Positions 1-7,389 of a stretch of 52,379 nucleotides of DNA are shown here, in pieces. Below the pieces are notes generated by a model. It saw nothing but the letters and a program-made list of their open reading frames with translations, ran no database searches and was not told the origin of the DNA. Positions within the stretch are counted from its first letter, which is position 1, and the number at the start of each line of letters is the position of its first letter. The stretch is from Candidatus Bathyarchaeota archaeon A05DMB-2. Its GTDB lineage: Archaea; Thermoproteota; Bathyarchaeia; Bathyarchaeales; Bathycorpusculaceae. The DNA is taken from contig JAAKEZ010000014.1 of assembly GCA_018475625.1 (NCBI GenBank), forward strand, positions 1-52,379. The letters are read 5' to 3'. The position numbers and the translations under genes are program-made.

Positions 1-12
1 TAGCAGAGGTAG

Positions 13-265
13 CCCTCTATCGTTTTTTCTGGTGTTCGGCGGAGTCTATAGCCCCCTTATTTAAAGGGTCAGCGCCATGGTGCTGTTTCAAGGGCTCGGT
101 GATGCGGAAGCTGCTTCTTTCGGTGCTCTTTGAGTCCTTCCTTCAAAAGATGCTCCATGAAGGTGCTTCGCTTTTCTCTTCCTCTGAGCTCTTCTATTTC
201 TTGGAAGAGTCGGCTATCTATGGTGATGCTGATGTTGTGTTTCAGACCCTACCCCTCTATCGTTT
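13..265. repeat. Pair of 13-bp direct repeats (ccctctatcgttt) acting as gene leaders
   Basis: The 13-mer occurs at 13-25 and 253-265. Read on the minus strand it is AAACGATAGAGGG, which contains an AGAGGG Shine-Dalgarno-like core. The copy at 253-265 lies just upstream of the RHH gene at 69-245. The copy at 13-25 would be the leader of the next minus-strand gene, which starts outside the window. A duplicated gene plus leader, or a shared regulatory leader, would explain it. Confidence 0.5.
69..245 (-). CDS. Ribbon-helix-helix (Arc/CopG-like) small DNA-binding protein, non-ATG start
   Basis: A 58-residue frame begins KHNISITID and continues with SRLFQEIEELRG, then a second helix STFMEHLLKEGL: the strand-helix-helix pattern of a dimeric RHH regulator. 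No ATG, GTG or TTG precedes this motif in frame. The first usable codon after the upstream in-frame stop is CTG at 245, about 6 nt after a purine-rich AGAGGGG, so CTG initiation is inferred. The gene belongs to a minus-strand run of small genes of the left integrated element, where RHH proteins usually regulate copy number or transcription. The C-terminal 20 residues are basic and look unstructured. Function is inferred from the fold only. Confidence 0.55.
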   Translation of the reverse strand: MKHNISITIDSRLFQEIEELRGREKRSTFMEHLLKEGLKEHRKKQLPHHRALETAPWR

Positions 266-301
266 CTGCATTGAACCGCTATTAGGCTCCAAATATGCAG
301 G

Positions 302-523
302 CTACTTTTTCAAGCGGTCCATGATAGCCTGCAGCTTCCCCTTTTCCTTCGGCCAGACTCTGTCGGCGGTGCGGAATTTCTTCTCGCAGTTGGGGCACTT
401 CCAGAGGCTGATGAAAACTTTGACTTCTCCAGCTTTGGCTCTGGGTGTGCAGTCCCATGTTTTGATGAGGTCGGCTTTGGTTATTAGGGTTCCGCAGTCT
501 CGGCATTTTGCAAGTGGCTTCAT
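302..523 (-). CDS. Small zinc-ribbon protein (73 aa)
   Basis: The protein has a CxxC pair near the N-terminus (KCRDCG, C7/C10) and a second CxxC pair in WKCPNCEKKF (C43/C46), a two-knuckle zinc ribbon with a basic C-terminal helix. Such proteins are frequent in archaeal plasmids and viruses, but I do not recognise a specific family. It sits between two RHH genes on the same strand, 57 bp from the RHH gene at 69-245, and is probably part of the same mobile-element transcription unit. An overlapping 74-aa frame at 282-506 is a shadow. Nucleic-acid binding is inferred from the ribbon alone. Confidence 0.6.
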   Translation of the reverse strand: MKPLAKCRDCGTLITKADLIKTWDCTPRAKAGEVKVFISLWKCPNCEKKFRTADRVWPKEKGKLQAIMDRLKK

Positions 524-622
524 GCTTTACCTCCGAGAATCTTTTATGCCTGAAACGGATTTAGCCTTTACCCTGATAATTGAGGCTTTTCTGTCAAAAG
601 GGAGTAGAAAAAAGCGGGATTT

Positions 623-904
623 TTAATGTATTCTGGTGCTGCCTCTGAAGCCTCGATAGTCTTCTGGCGGCTGCTCCTCTTCAAATGTGTAGTCGTCTTC
701 CGCTCGTTTTTTCCGTTTCCAGTGGCGTCGTCTTCGGTCTAGTGGTTCAGAGAAAACTCCCAGGTCCTTGTAGAGTGCTGCCTTAGCGTATTCGCTGGGC
801 GTCATGTTGAAGAGCGCGGCGTGCTGTTTGAGGCGGTCTTTGGCGATCTCGGTGATGCGGAAGCTGATTTGATGCCGTTTTTCATGGAATTTCAGGTTGC
901 CCAT
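623..904 (-). CDS. Ribbon-helix-helix protein resembling mobilisation/plasmid RHH factors (93 aa)
   Basis: Residues about 8-45 read HEKRHQISFRITEIAKDRL followed by helix ALFNMTPSEYAKAALYKDLG. This is an RHH domain of the kind seen in MobC-like and plasmid-encoded regulators: a basic beta strand, then two helices with the turn NMTPSEY. The second half is a highly charged tail (RRRRHWKRKKR, then an acidic stretch), likely disordered. It lies 18 bp downstream of the next minus-strand gene, consistent with one operon ending in integrase. Whether it is a relaxosome accessory factor or an autoregulator cannot be told; no relaxase is in the window. Confidence 0.6.
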   Translation of the reverse strand: MGNLKFHEKRHQISFRITEIAKDRLKQHAALFNMTPSEYAKAALYKDLGVFSEPLDRRRRHWKRKKRAEDDYTFEEEQPPEDYRGFRGSTRIH

Positions 905-921
905 TTTTCCGTCACTTCCTT

Positions 922-1191
922 CTACCGCCGTCTTTTTCCATCATAGTTAAGGCTGTCTGCGAGGTTTACGGGTTTCGTGTGTTCTGCATGGGCTTCTGCT
1001 ACAGTGCTTTTCAAGGGAGCTTTCAGTGGTAGCGAATGATGCTTGGTAGCGTTAGCTGCGAGTGTAGATGCTTTGGCGTCTGTTTTCCGTTTCGTTGCTA
1101 TTTTGAGGCAGCCGAGTGCTTCGTCGTAGGCGCTGCAGTTGGGGCAGTCTTTTGGGACGCGGCGCGATTGGTAGTAGAGGCAGCGTATCAT
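922..1191 (-). CDS. Small Cys-containing protein co-translated with the integrase
   Basis: The start chosen is the ATG at 1191, which overlaps the integrase stop as ATGA (1188-1191), the usual sign of translational coupling. An ATG three codons upstream is possible. The 89-aa product has an N-terminal cluster C4, C16, C19, C28 (YQSRRVPKDCPNCSAYDEAL), suggesting metal binding, followed by a long Ala/Lys/His-rich low-complexity tail. I do not recognise the family. The coupling suggests a role with the recombinase, for example as a directionality or accessory factor, but that is inference. Confidence 0.55.
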   Translation of the reverse strand: MIRCLYYQSRRVPKDCPNCSAYDEALGCLKIATKRKTDAKASTLAANATKHHSLPLKAPLKSTVAEAHAEHTKPVNLADSLNYDGKRRR

Positions 1192-2348
1192 GGTACCCAC
1201 CTTGGGCGTTTGAAATAGATTTCCTGGGGGGTTTGGACGGCGAGTTCCCAGCCTTCCGCGATGTGTTGGGCTATACCTTCTTTGTCGCTGATTTCAAGTC
1301 TCAGGACGTCGTAGCGTTTGATTTGGTCGGGCTGCAGGTGGATGTATATCATGGTGTCCTCGATGTGGCGGTGTCCTAGGCTGCGTTGGACGAGAACCAA
1401 ATCTCTGGTGGCGGCGTATTGGCGGGTTGCGAAGGCATGTCGGTAAACGTAGAGGTTCAAGCCTCTGACGTTATACCCTGCTTGGGATAACTGCTTTCGG
1501 ACGCGAGTCATGACGTCTTGGGCGTCTTTGTAGTCTACGTGCTTCCATGGGATGAAGGGTTTGGTGAAAACGTAGTCTGTTGGTGCTTTCCCCGCGGTCA
1601 GCGTTTTCAAGAGTTCGCAGCATAATGGGCTGATGGGGAGTTCTCGTTCTTGGGTGTCGCCGCTTCCTTTCAGGGTCTTGTACCGGACGAGTTGGCGGTC
1701 GAAATTGATGTCTTGCACTCGCATGTAGAAGGGCTCGCTTGGTCTAGGCCCAGTCTCGTATCTGAGTCTGAAATACGCCGTCCAGCGTAGCTGCATCGGG
1801 ATGGCGAGGCTTGCTTGAAGCGTGTTTTCTGGCGTCAAAATTGGGAGCGGCCGACGCCTGTCTATCTTGATGTCGAGTTCAGCTTTGATGTCGTTGACTT
1901 TTCGGTAATGGTTGTAGGCACTCCGGATTTGTCGGGCTTGTCCCTTCCAAGGTGCTTCTACCATAATTCGGCTTACTGCATTAGGGCTGTCCAAGTCTTT
2001 GAGAACCGCGGCTAGACGATAGAGATAGTTGATGAAGTCGCTAGCTGTCCGCTCTTTCATGCGGCGCTTATCGACTTTGGCTTGTAGGTAGGTTGCGGTC
2101 GCCATGATTTTCTCTAGGGTTGTTATTGGAATCTGCTGTTTGATTAGAAGCCAGTAGTCCTGTTTTCTTTGTTGGGCGACTTCTCTACCTCTTTCTGCCC
2201 ACTCCTGCACTTGCTGCTTTATGGGGTGAACCTTCATGGGACATCGGCGATGCTGCACTCTGGGAACTGGGCAATCTTCTATGGGGCATTCGGCTCTAGG
2301 AAAACACTCAACTGCTGAAGACCCGGGTCCGAATCTCGAGTTTTCCAT
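1188..2348 (-). CDS. Tyrosine recombinase/integrase of the left integrated element
   Basis: This is a phage-type (tyrosine recombinase) integrase. Visible catalytic elements are the first arginine in YETGPRPSEP, the beta-hairpin lysine in KTLKGSGDTQ, box II as YVYRHAF (Tyr where His of HxxR is usual, Arg kept), LGHRH, and the nucleophile Tyr in TMIYIHL. An N-terminal SAM-like helical domain precedes them. The ATG at 2348 is used; a TTG at 2363 and an ATG at 2237 are alternatives. The segment between them encodes a Cys-rich stretch (CPIEDCPVPRVQHRRCP) that looks genuinely coding. Its 5' end lies 26 bp from the encoded 3' end of tRNA-Glu, the expected position for an integrase using that tRNA as target, so the element extends left out of the window. 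The 5' coding region also contains a tRNA-like T-arm segment, as in SSV-type integrases whose attP lies inside int. Confidence 0.85.
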   Translation of the reverse strand: MENSRFGPGSSAVECFPRAECPIEDCPVPRVQHRRCPMKVHPIKQQVQEWAERGREVAQQRKQDYWLLIKQQIPITTLEKIMATATYLQAKVDKRRMKERTASDFINYLYRLAAVLKDLDSPNAVSRIMVEAPWKGQARQIRSAYNHYRKVNDIKAELDIKIDRRRPLPILTPENTLQASLAIPMQLRWTAYFRLRYETGPRPSEPFYMRVQDINFDRQLVRYKTLKGSGDTQERELPISPLCCELLKTLTAGKAPTDYVFTKPFIPWKHVDYKDAQDVMTRVRKQLSQAGYNVRGLNLYVYRHAFATRQYAATRDLVLVQRSLGHRHIEDTMIYIHLQPDQIKRYDVLRLEISDKEGIAQHIAEGWELAVQTPQEIYFKRPRWVP

Positions 2349-2407
2349 AAAAGGGGGGTGCAATCCATGTAGGTGGTGCTCCGGCCGGGATTCGGACCCG
2401 GGTCTTC
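2317..2407. repeat. 19-bp inverted repeat of the tRNA-Glu variable/T-arm region
   Basis: The sequence gaagacccgggtccgaatc at 2317-2335 is the exact reverse complement of 2389-2407, which is the variable loop and T-arm of the tRNA-Glu gene. Similarity continues a few bases beyond with mismatches. The first arm lies in the 5' coding part of the integrase, the second inside the tRNA. It may be an attachment-site remnant derived from a tRNA 3' half, present in opposite orientation to the intact tRNA. Confidence 0.75.
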
Positions 2408-2451
2408 GGCTCGAAAGGCCGGAATACTTGACCGGACTATACTACCGGAGC
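2374..2451 (-). tRNA. tRNA-Glu (anticodon UUC), CCA encoded
   Basis: Read on the minus strand, the acceptor arms GCTCCGG (2445-2451) and CCGGAGC (2378-2384) pair over 7 bp. The anticodon loop is CTTTCGA (2411-2417) with TTC at 34-36. The T-arm is CCGGG/TCCGAAT/CCCGG, the discriminator is A, and CCA is encoded at 2374-2376. The anticodon stem has one C-A mismatch at its outer pair (27-43). No intron is apparent. A TATA-like box on the minus strand (GGTTTATTCG, 2491-2500) lies at a suitable distance upstream. It is the probable integration target of the element on its 3' side. Confidence 0.9.
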
Positions 2452-2642
2452 GCGTTTCAGGCTGAAGCATCATGCAAGTGTTATTACAATCGAATAAACC
2501 TTACCCTTCTCTCATGTCCCTAAGCCCTTGCGCGTTTGTGTTTTGGAGACGGGCAGTCTCAACCCTGCGTGTTGTGTGGTTCAGATTTAGACTTACACAC
2601 GTTAAATAGTGGCTGCAAGCTACAATAGTGGGCTGAACGCTG

Positions 2643-3074
2643 ATGACGAGCGAAGAAAGCATTGAAAGCGTCCTGAAAGGAAACACATTGCGTGTTTACT
2701 GGTTTCTGCTGCGGTCACCCACTGGCATTGTTGGCGCGAGGGAAACCCAGCGGGCGCTCAAATTTTCCAGTCCAGCCTTAGCCGTGTATCACTTGGACAA
2801 GTTAACTGAGTTGGGTTTGGCAGAGAAAACGAACGGCGAATACCGCCTGGTTAAAGCCGTAAACGTGGGTGTTTTGAAACAGTTCGTGCGCTTCGGCGCG
2901 TTCATGCTTCCAAGGCATTTCTTGTATGCCACTATGTTCACGACACTTCTGATTTTCTTTTTAACCCGGTTCAATCGCGTAGATTTCTACAGCACCTTCG
3001 CCCTATTATTGGGCTTGCTGGCTACAGGAATAATGTGGTATGAAACATTCAATGCTTGGAGACAGAAACCGTGA
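2643..3074 (+). CDS. Winged-helix regulator with two membrane helices
   Basis: Residues about 1-70 form a winged helix-turn-helix (ETQRALKFSSPALAVYHLDK is the recognition region, followed by a wing ending in NGEYRLV). Residues 85-143 hold two hydrophobic segments around LYATMFTTLLIFFLTRF and FALLLGLLATGIMWYETF. This architecture, a DNA-binding head with a C-terminal membrane hairpin, recurs in archaea as membrane-tethered ArsR/MarR-like regulators. A TATA-like gttaaatagt (2599-2608) lies about 35 bp upstream of the ATG. Its 3' end overlaps the convergent gene at 3049-3480 by 26 bp. Ligand and targets are unknown. Confidence 0.7.
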   Translation: MTSEESIESVLKGNTLRVYWFLLRSPTGIVGARETQRALKFSSPALAVYHLDKLTELGLAEKTNGEYRLVKAVNVGVLKQFVRFGAFMLPRHFLYATMFTTLLIFFLTRFNRVDFYSTFALLLGLLATGIMWYETFNAWRQKP

Positions 3075-3480
3075 AAACCGACAAAAAAGAAAGGGTGCAC
3101 GGTTGGCTTTCAACAGTCCGTTGCGGGGCGTTTCTTAGATAGCTTTGCTTAGCTGCGTCTACATATTTGATGAATTCAAATTCGCTTCTCTTCATCACTA
3201 ACGAATTCCCAGTCATAACGTGCAAGTTTTTTATAATTTGCACCTCTATTAAACGCGCGCCTGCTCCGAAGATTTTTTCAAGCGCTTCTTGAAATGCTTG
3301 AAGATTTTCCGGGATTTGTGTTCTGTTTATACCGAATGTGTTCTCGATGTGGAAGTAAATCGCTTGCCCCACTGATTTCCCCAGAGAATTCAGAGCCTCA
3401 TCAATAGCGCGAAGCAGGAGTCCATCGAAGGCTGCCGGTTCCGTTGCCAACGTTTTAAGCCCCCTTCTGCCTTTTTTCAC
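3049..3480 (-). CDS. NitrOD5-like small archaeal domain protein (143 aa)
   Basis: The core (about residues 15-90: FDGLLLRAIDEALNSLG, then QAIYFHIENTFGINRTQIP, then EALEKIFGAGARLIEVQII) resembles a helical domain common in Thaumarchaeota and Bathyarchaeia and often annotated NitrOD5, an output domain of unknown biochemical role. The C-terminal 50 residues do not match it and may extend past the domain. The gene is convergent with, and overlaps, the winged-helix gene. It lies 11 bp downstream of the DUF4382 gene on the same strand, so the two may be co-transcribed. Family assignment is from memory of the motif. Confidence 0.55.
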   Translation of the reverse strand: MKKGRRGLKTLATEPAAFDGLLLRAIDEALNSLGKSVGQAIYFHIENTFGINRTQIPENLQAFQEALEKIFGAGARLIEVQIIKNLHVMTGNSLVMKRSEFEFIKYVDAAKQSYLRNAPQRTVESQPCTLSFLSVFTVSVSKH

Positions 3481-3491
3481 TGCTGGTCGGA

Positions 3492-4049
3492 CTAAGGCAC
3501 CACCGCTTTAATCACGGGACGCAGGTTCAGGTTGTGGCTTATCGCTATCGAATTGAGGTCGTCAGGTTGTAGGTCGATGAGCACCGTCACTTGGCTGCCG
3601 TCTTCTAAGTTAAGCTGAGGTTTCAAGAGAACTTTGATAACGTCGCTGGGCACGTTTAGGTCAGCGGTGCTATCGTCCAAGTAAGTCGCGTTAGCAGTGA
3701 GCACATGCATTGATATCATCGTGTAATTACCTGCGGGAATCTCGGTTTCAGAGAGAGTTTCAGAGATGTTCTGCAACGATAACAAGTCGAAATAGAATGG
3801 ATCCTCCTTCAGAGTCAAATTAATCCAATTTCCGTCTTGATCCTGCACTCTAGCCCAATCGATAGTTACGTTCAGGTTCTTGAGTTCCACCGGTTTGTCC
3901 ATTACCTGGATGGTCAGCGTGCCCTTGCCTGAAACTTGAAAAACATTGTTTGCAACGATAAATCCCGCTATTATAACAACAGCAATAAGAACGCCTGTAA
4001 CTCCGAACAAGCCTATTCTTCGAGTTTCATTTGACAAATAGGTTTTCAC
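3492..4049 (-). CDS. DUF4382-type membrane-anchored extracytoplasmic protein
   Basis: An N-terminal hydrophobic helix (IGLFGVTGVLIAVVIIAGFI, about residues 12-31) acts as signal anchor. The rest is a beta-rich domain beginning GTLTIQVMDKPV, with the alternating pattern of DUF4382 proteins (LNVTIDWARVQ, then a conserved IPAGNYTMISMHV segment, then LNLRPVIKAVVP at the end). Such proteins face the outside of the cell and probably bind carbohydrate or protein; no catalytic residues are evident. It is 185 aa, near the usual one-domain length. It precedes the NitrOD5-like gene by 11 bp on the same strand. Confidence 0.7.
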   Translation of the reverse strand: MKTYLSNETRRIGLFGVTGVLIAVVIIAGFIVANNVFQVSGKGTLTIQVMDKPVELKNLNVTIDWARVQDQDGNWINLTLKEDPFYFDLLSLQNISETLSETEIPAGNYTMISMHVLTANATYLDDSTADLNVPSDVIKVLLKPQLNLEDGSQVTVLIDLQPDDLNSIAISHNLNLRPVIKAVVP

Positions 4050-4114
4050 CTGTCACAAAACAATTGCTATGCCTGAATTTAATTCATCACTTTTGAACAG
4101 CATGGTTCAAAAAC

Positions 4115-4297
4115 TTGAACACACCGTTCAAAAACATTGCTCTATATTCCCGGCCCACCAAGATATTATTGGTGGAAAGGCATGTGAGAGAAAATTCTGC
4201 TTCAATCAAAGAGGCTTTGAAAAAAAGCGGGTACTCGGAGAAAACCATAAGAGAAATTCTCGCATGGTATCTTCCATCGAAAAAGAAAGCCTCTTAG
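4115..4297 (+). CDS. Small protein with a helix-turn-helix-like C-terminus
   Basis: The last 40 residues (SIKEALKKSGYSEKTIREI, then LAWYLPSKKKAS) look like real protein, with a helix-turn-helix flavour. The first 18 residues after the ATG at 4115 do not. A start at TTG 4169 or GTG 4172 would give a product of about 42 aa. It lies between two minus-strand genes, with its stop 8 bp before the convergent end of the gene at 4305-4889. No family is recognised, and it may be a short regulator or a remnant. Confidence 0.4.
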   Translation: MNTPFKNIALYSRPTKILLVERHVRENSASIKEALKKSGYSEKTIREILAWYLPSKKKAS

Positions 4298-4304
4298 CTG
4301 AGGC

Positions 4305-4889
4305 TTATGCTTTTCTTATGCGTTCTGCTTCCTTCTCCTTGAACAGAAACCCGGTTATCTGCTCCACAAGCTTGCCCTGTGTTTTAGCGGTTTTCTCCAG
4401 TTCTTCAACTCGCCTTTCCAGGTCGTTTGAGATGATTTTGCCTTCTATCCTGTTCGCTGAACGGAACATAAGCAGCATCTTGAACGTCTCTGCGACTGCT
4501 TTTTCCTGTTCTTCCGCCGTGGCGGGCTTAATGCCAGCGCATATAGACAACAAGTCAATGTAATGCTCTTTAATCTTCAGCTCCGCGTTCACCGACGGGT
4601 CGGTTGGAAACGCTATCGCCAGTGGAGTCTTCTTGGCAAGTTCAGCTGCTGTTGGGAAACGGATGGTGATGTCTCCTCTTATCCATGATGCGACGAACTC
4701 GGTGACGAAGCGTCTGATGTCCTTCTGCGAGAACAGCGCCGCCGATGGCTCCTGTTTCTTTTTGTGAACCCTTACTTTGATGATTTTCTGGTCTTCTGTG
4801 GTGGCTTTAGCGCCTTTTTCCACGTAATCCTCCTCCAGGTCTGCACTTCTCGCTTTTATCCATCTGCATTCGCCTATTTTAACAATCAC
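4305..4889 (-). CDS. Conserved archaeal protein of unknown function with C-terminal coiled coil
   Basis: The 194-aa protein starts with a short beta segment (MIVKIGECRWIKAR), has a charged linker, then a helical middle (LFSQKDIRRFVTEFVASWI), and ends in a predicted coiled coil (residues about 155-194, ISNDLERRVEELEKTAKTQG). There is no signal peptide and no recognisable catalytic motif. It lies 11 bp downstream of the HD phosphohydrolase gene on the same strand, so it is probably co-transcribed with it. I do not recognise the family. Confidence 0.55.
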   Translation of the reverse strand: MIVKIGECRWIKARSADLEEDYVEKGAKATTEDQKIIKVRVHKKKQEPSAALFSQKDIRRFVTEFVASWIRGDITIRFPTAAELAKKTPLAIAFPTDPSVNAELKIKEHYIDLLSICAGIKPATAEEQEKAVAETFKMLLMFRSANRIEGKIISNDLERRVEELEKTAKTQGKLVEQITGFLFKEKEAERIRKA

Positions 4890-4900
4890 TTAGAGCGCGG

Positions 4901-6181
4901 TTAAAAAGAGATTTTGGCTGCTGACGGAATCTTGCCCAGAATCTTGGCGGTTGCCTTCTCCACGCGTTCCCTGTCAACCTCACGTGTGTAAACTCGCAGT
5001 ATGTTCATGAAGCCCTTCAAAGTCTCAAAAATCTTCGAGATGTCGCTGAGCCGTTGCACCTCTTTGCCGCCTGCCGGCGTCCTAGTGAACACGGGAACCT
5101 CCATGCTCTCCATCAGCACTGCATGGTGATACGGCACCGACGGCACTGTGGGCACGTCAATCACAACTGCCTCAGCGTCCACACCTGCTTCCTTCGCAAT
5201 TTCAGCCTGCATCTGGCGCCTGTACGCCTCGCGCCCAAAAATGTTCGAAACCACCGTGTCCTTCTGGTAGAAAGTCCGCTCGTACGCGCACTTCAGCATC
5301 CGCCGTCGCTCCAAATCCGCAATTATCCCCTTCGACTTTTCGCAGTGCTTCAGTGCCGACCATACGGTGTAGTCATCCATCTCCATGTATTCCTCAGGCG
5401 TCTTGAACGCCGTCAACCCGAGTTCCTCATTCGCCTTCTCCATAGCCATCGCAAGCATTATCTGCGCCGCCCGTCCAACGCGATGGAAGTAGATGCTCTT
5501 AAACGACTCAATCCGCGCAATCATAAACGCTTCCAACGCGGAGAGCGCCCCGACCTCCACGGCTAAATCCTCGCCCAGCACATCCAAAGCGTGGATTAAC
5601 CGAAACACGTCGATGAAGCCGTACTCGGCGCCCGTGTGAAATGTGTCTCTGACGATAAAGTCCTGCTTGTCCACGTCCACAGCGCTACTTATTATCTGGT
5701 CCAAGAAAGCTTTGCCTGGCTTGTGAAGTTTGCCCACCGCGAGTTTACCCATCTCCTCAGGCGTGTATCCCATCTTCGCCACCTTGTCGCCTAACTCGCT
5801 TTTCTCGATAATCCACGAAGTGATGTCTTCATGCGTCCTGTCCAAATCGCGTATAAGCAGCTGCTCAAAAACATGCGAAAACGGGCCGTGCCCAACGTCA
5901 TGCAGCAACCCTGCAACCCGTGCCATATCCATCTCCTCGTCGCTCACTACACCCGAGATGTTTGGGTTCTCAACAACCTTCCCAGCCAAGTACATGACGC
6001 CGAGGCAGTGCTCGAACCTAGTGTGGTTGGCGCCTGGATAAACATACTCTGACCCCGCCAGCTGCCGCAGTCTCCGCAACCGCTGCACAGGATACGCATC
6101 TATGATTGCTTTCTCTGAGTCAGTGATGTACACGTAGCCGTGTACTGGATCCTTTATCTCGCCCCAATACGCTTTCGGCAT
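4901..6181 (-). CDS. HD-domain phosphohydrolase (dNTPase/SAMHD1-like family)
   Basis: The N-terminus WGEIKDPVHGYVYIT, followed by RLRRLRQLAGSEYVYPGANH and TRFEHCLG, is typical of the YdhJ/SAMHD1-like branch of HD phosphohydrolases. The metal-binding residues are the His of RFEHCLG, the HD pair in GLLHDVGHGPFSH, and a later Asp in SAVDVDKQDFIVRD. Family members hydrolyse nucleotides, often dNTPs; the substrate here is unknown. The ATG at 6181 is preferred because GGAGG (6190-6194) sits 8 nt upstream. A GTG five codons earlier would itself overlap this ribosome-binding site. It is divergent from thymidylate kinase, a suggestive pairing for nucleotide-pool control. Confidence 0.85.
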   Translation of the reverse strand: MPKAYWGEIKDPVHGYVYITDSEKAIIDAYPVQRLRRLRQLAGSEYVYPGANHTRFEHCLGVMYLAGKVVENPNISGVVSDEEMDMARVAGLLHDVGHGPFSHVFEQLLIRDLDRTHEDITSWIIEKSELGDKVAKMGYTPEEMGKLAVGKLHKPGKAFLDQIISSAVDVDKQDFIVRDTFHTGAEYGFIDVFRLIHALDVLGEDLAVEVGALSALEAFMIARIESFKSIYFHRVGRAAQIMLAMAMEKANEELGLTAFKTPEEYMEMDDYTVWSALKHCEKSKGIIADLERRRMLKCAYERTFYQKDTVVSNIFGREAYRRQMQAEIAKEAGVDAEAVVIDVPTVPSVPYHHAVLMESMEVPVFTRTPAGGKEVQRLSDISKIFETLKGFMNILRVYTREVDRERVEKATAKILGKIPSAAKISF

Positions 6182-6268
6182 TCCACAAGCCTCCACGCTT
6201 CGCCAAGTTATATTTATGTGCCTCCCTATAATGATTAACGCTACGGTACCGCGCGAGGTTTAGAAAGA

Positions 6269-6868
6269 ATGGACAGGAAAGGCGTCTTCATCTGCATCGA
6301 AGGATTAGACGGTTGCGGAAAAACCACCCAAGCCAAACTGCTTGCAGGAAAGCTGCAGAAAAGCCACAGCGCCATCTACACGGCGGAGCCCAGCCGCGGC
6401 AGCATCGGCACCTTCATAAGAAAAAGCATCCTTTACCGTGAAAAACGCCTCCCAAGCGTCGTCGAGGCGCTGCTCTTCGCAGCCGACCGCGTCGAGCACG
6501 TTCAAAACGAGGTTCTCCCCGCTCTGCGACAAGGGAAACTGGTGATTTCCGACCGATACGTCTACTCCTCGCTGGCTTACCAAGGCGCCGCTGGACTCAG
6601 CTTAGAATGGATACAGAAAATAAATGAACACGCTCTTCGCCCAGACTTAGCCATCTTCATCGATGTCAATCCAGAAACCGTTATGCAGCGGCTGAAGGCT
6701 AACAGATCTGTGATGGAGAATTTGGAGACGCAGCGGAAAGTGCGGGAGATTTACCTGCAGTTCGTGGAAAAAGGCGACTTAATCAGAATCGACGGCAACA
6801 AACCAAAAAACGCTGTTGCCCAAGCGCTGCACACGGCTGTGTTGAAGTTTTTGAACGCTAATCACTGA
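6269..6868 (+). CDS. tmk: Thymidylate kinase (dTMP kinase)
   Basis: The protein phosphorylates dTMP to dTDP with ATP. The P-loop EGLDGCGKTTQ (residues about 11-21), the DR motif with its LID neighbourhood (ISDRYVYSSLAYQGA), and the substrate-site TAEPSRG are all present. At 199 aa it has normal length, and the start ATG is preceded by an AGAAAG-type purine stretch. The gene is divergent from the HD phosphohydrolase with a shared promoter region (6197-6268) containing TATA-like elements. Its end overlaps the convergent gene at 6862-7374 by 7 bp. This is a chromosomal housekeeping gene. Confidence 0.93.
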   Translation: MDRKGVFICIEGLDGCGKTTQAKLLAGKLQKSHSAIYTAEPSRGSIGTFIRKSILYREKRLPSVVEALLFAADRVEHVQNEVLPALRQGKLVISDRYVYSSLAYQGAAGLSLEWIQKINEHALRPDLAIFIDVNPETVMQRLKANRSVMENLETQRKVREIYLQFVEKGDLIRIDGNKPKNAVAQALHTAVLKFLNANH

Positions 6869-7374
6869 GAAGACTCAACCGTTCTCAGAATTCTCCGCGC
6901 TGAAGTGCTGTTTACCTCCCTAACCAGGAAGGCGACGAGGTCTTCGGGCGACAAATATCTTGGACCGCGTTCGTGAAAAACCTGAAGCTCCATCGAGCCC
7001 TCGCCGAAGACGGCGCGGAGCATGTAATAATCGAATTTTAGGGGCTTCTTCTTTTCCGCTGTGCCCTTGTAGTAGCGCACGGCGCAGAACAGGTCCATCC
7101 TATCGAAAGATGCTTTCCTCAACAAGCTGAGGGCTTTCTTTGTCTCTTCATCATCGATGAAGCTGAAGTCTGCACCCTCAGCTATCCCTGCTTCCAAGAT
7201 TACGGTGCAGTCGTGTAGCGCTGGCTGTGCAACTTGGTCGAAGCTGAATGTTTTGCGGTTTACTTCTCGGAGAACCTGTATGAGTCTCTCCTGAAGCTTC
7301 CTGCTTGAAAGCGGCGACGCAAAGGTTTCTACGAGGTGGATGTTTGCAGGGAAATTCTCGTAGGTTCCAAGCAT
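6862..7374 (-). CDS. Conserved archaeal protein of unknown function (170 aa)
   Basis: A soluble mixed alpha/beta protein: it begins MLGTYENFPANIHLVETF, has a central acidic turn (DFSFIDDEETKKALSLL), and then beta segments DLFCAVRYYKG and FDYYMLRAVF, ending in EDLVAFLVREVN. No catalytic or metal-binding signature is visible. It lies 15 bp upstream of, and on the opposite side from, the p27-like zinc-ribbon gene's end, with both on the minus strand, so these genes may share a transcript. The family is not recognised. Confidence 0.55.
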   Translation of the reverse strand: MLGTYENFPANIHLVETFASPLSSRKLQERLIQVLREVNRKTFSFDQVAQPALHDCTVILEAGIAEGADFSFIDDEETKKALSLLRKASFDRMDLFCAVRYYKGTAEKKKPLKFDYYMLRAVFGEGSMELQVFHERGPRYLSPEDLVAFLVREVNSTSARRILRTVESSQ

Positions 7375-7389
7375 TCAGGCGTTTCTCGC

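Noticed and set aside
99-626. 175-aa plus-strand frame at the left edge
   Set aside because: Overlaps the RHH and zinc-ribbon genes on the other strand, and its translation is Ser/Phe/Leu-rich without domain character.
2299-2347. A 49-nt tRNA-like gene
   Set aside because: The 7-bp acceptor-like stem and T-arm-like segment are present, but there is no D-arm or anticodon arm; kept only as a possible att remnant.
5054-5566. 170-aa plus-strand frame within the HD phosphohydrolase gene
   Set aside because: Antisense shadow rich in His/Arg, without start signal or domain pattern.
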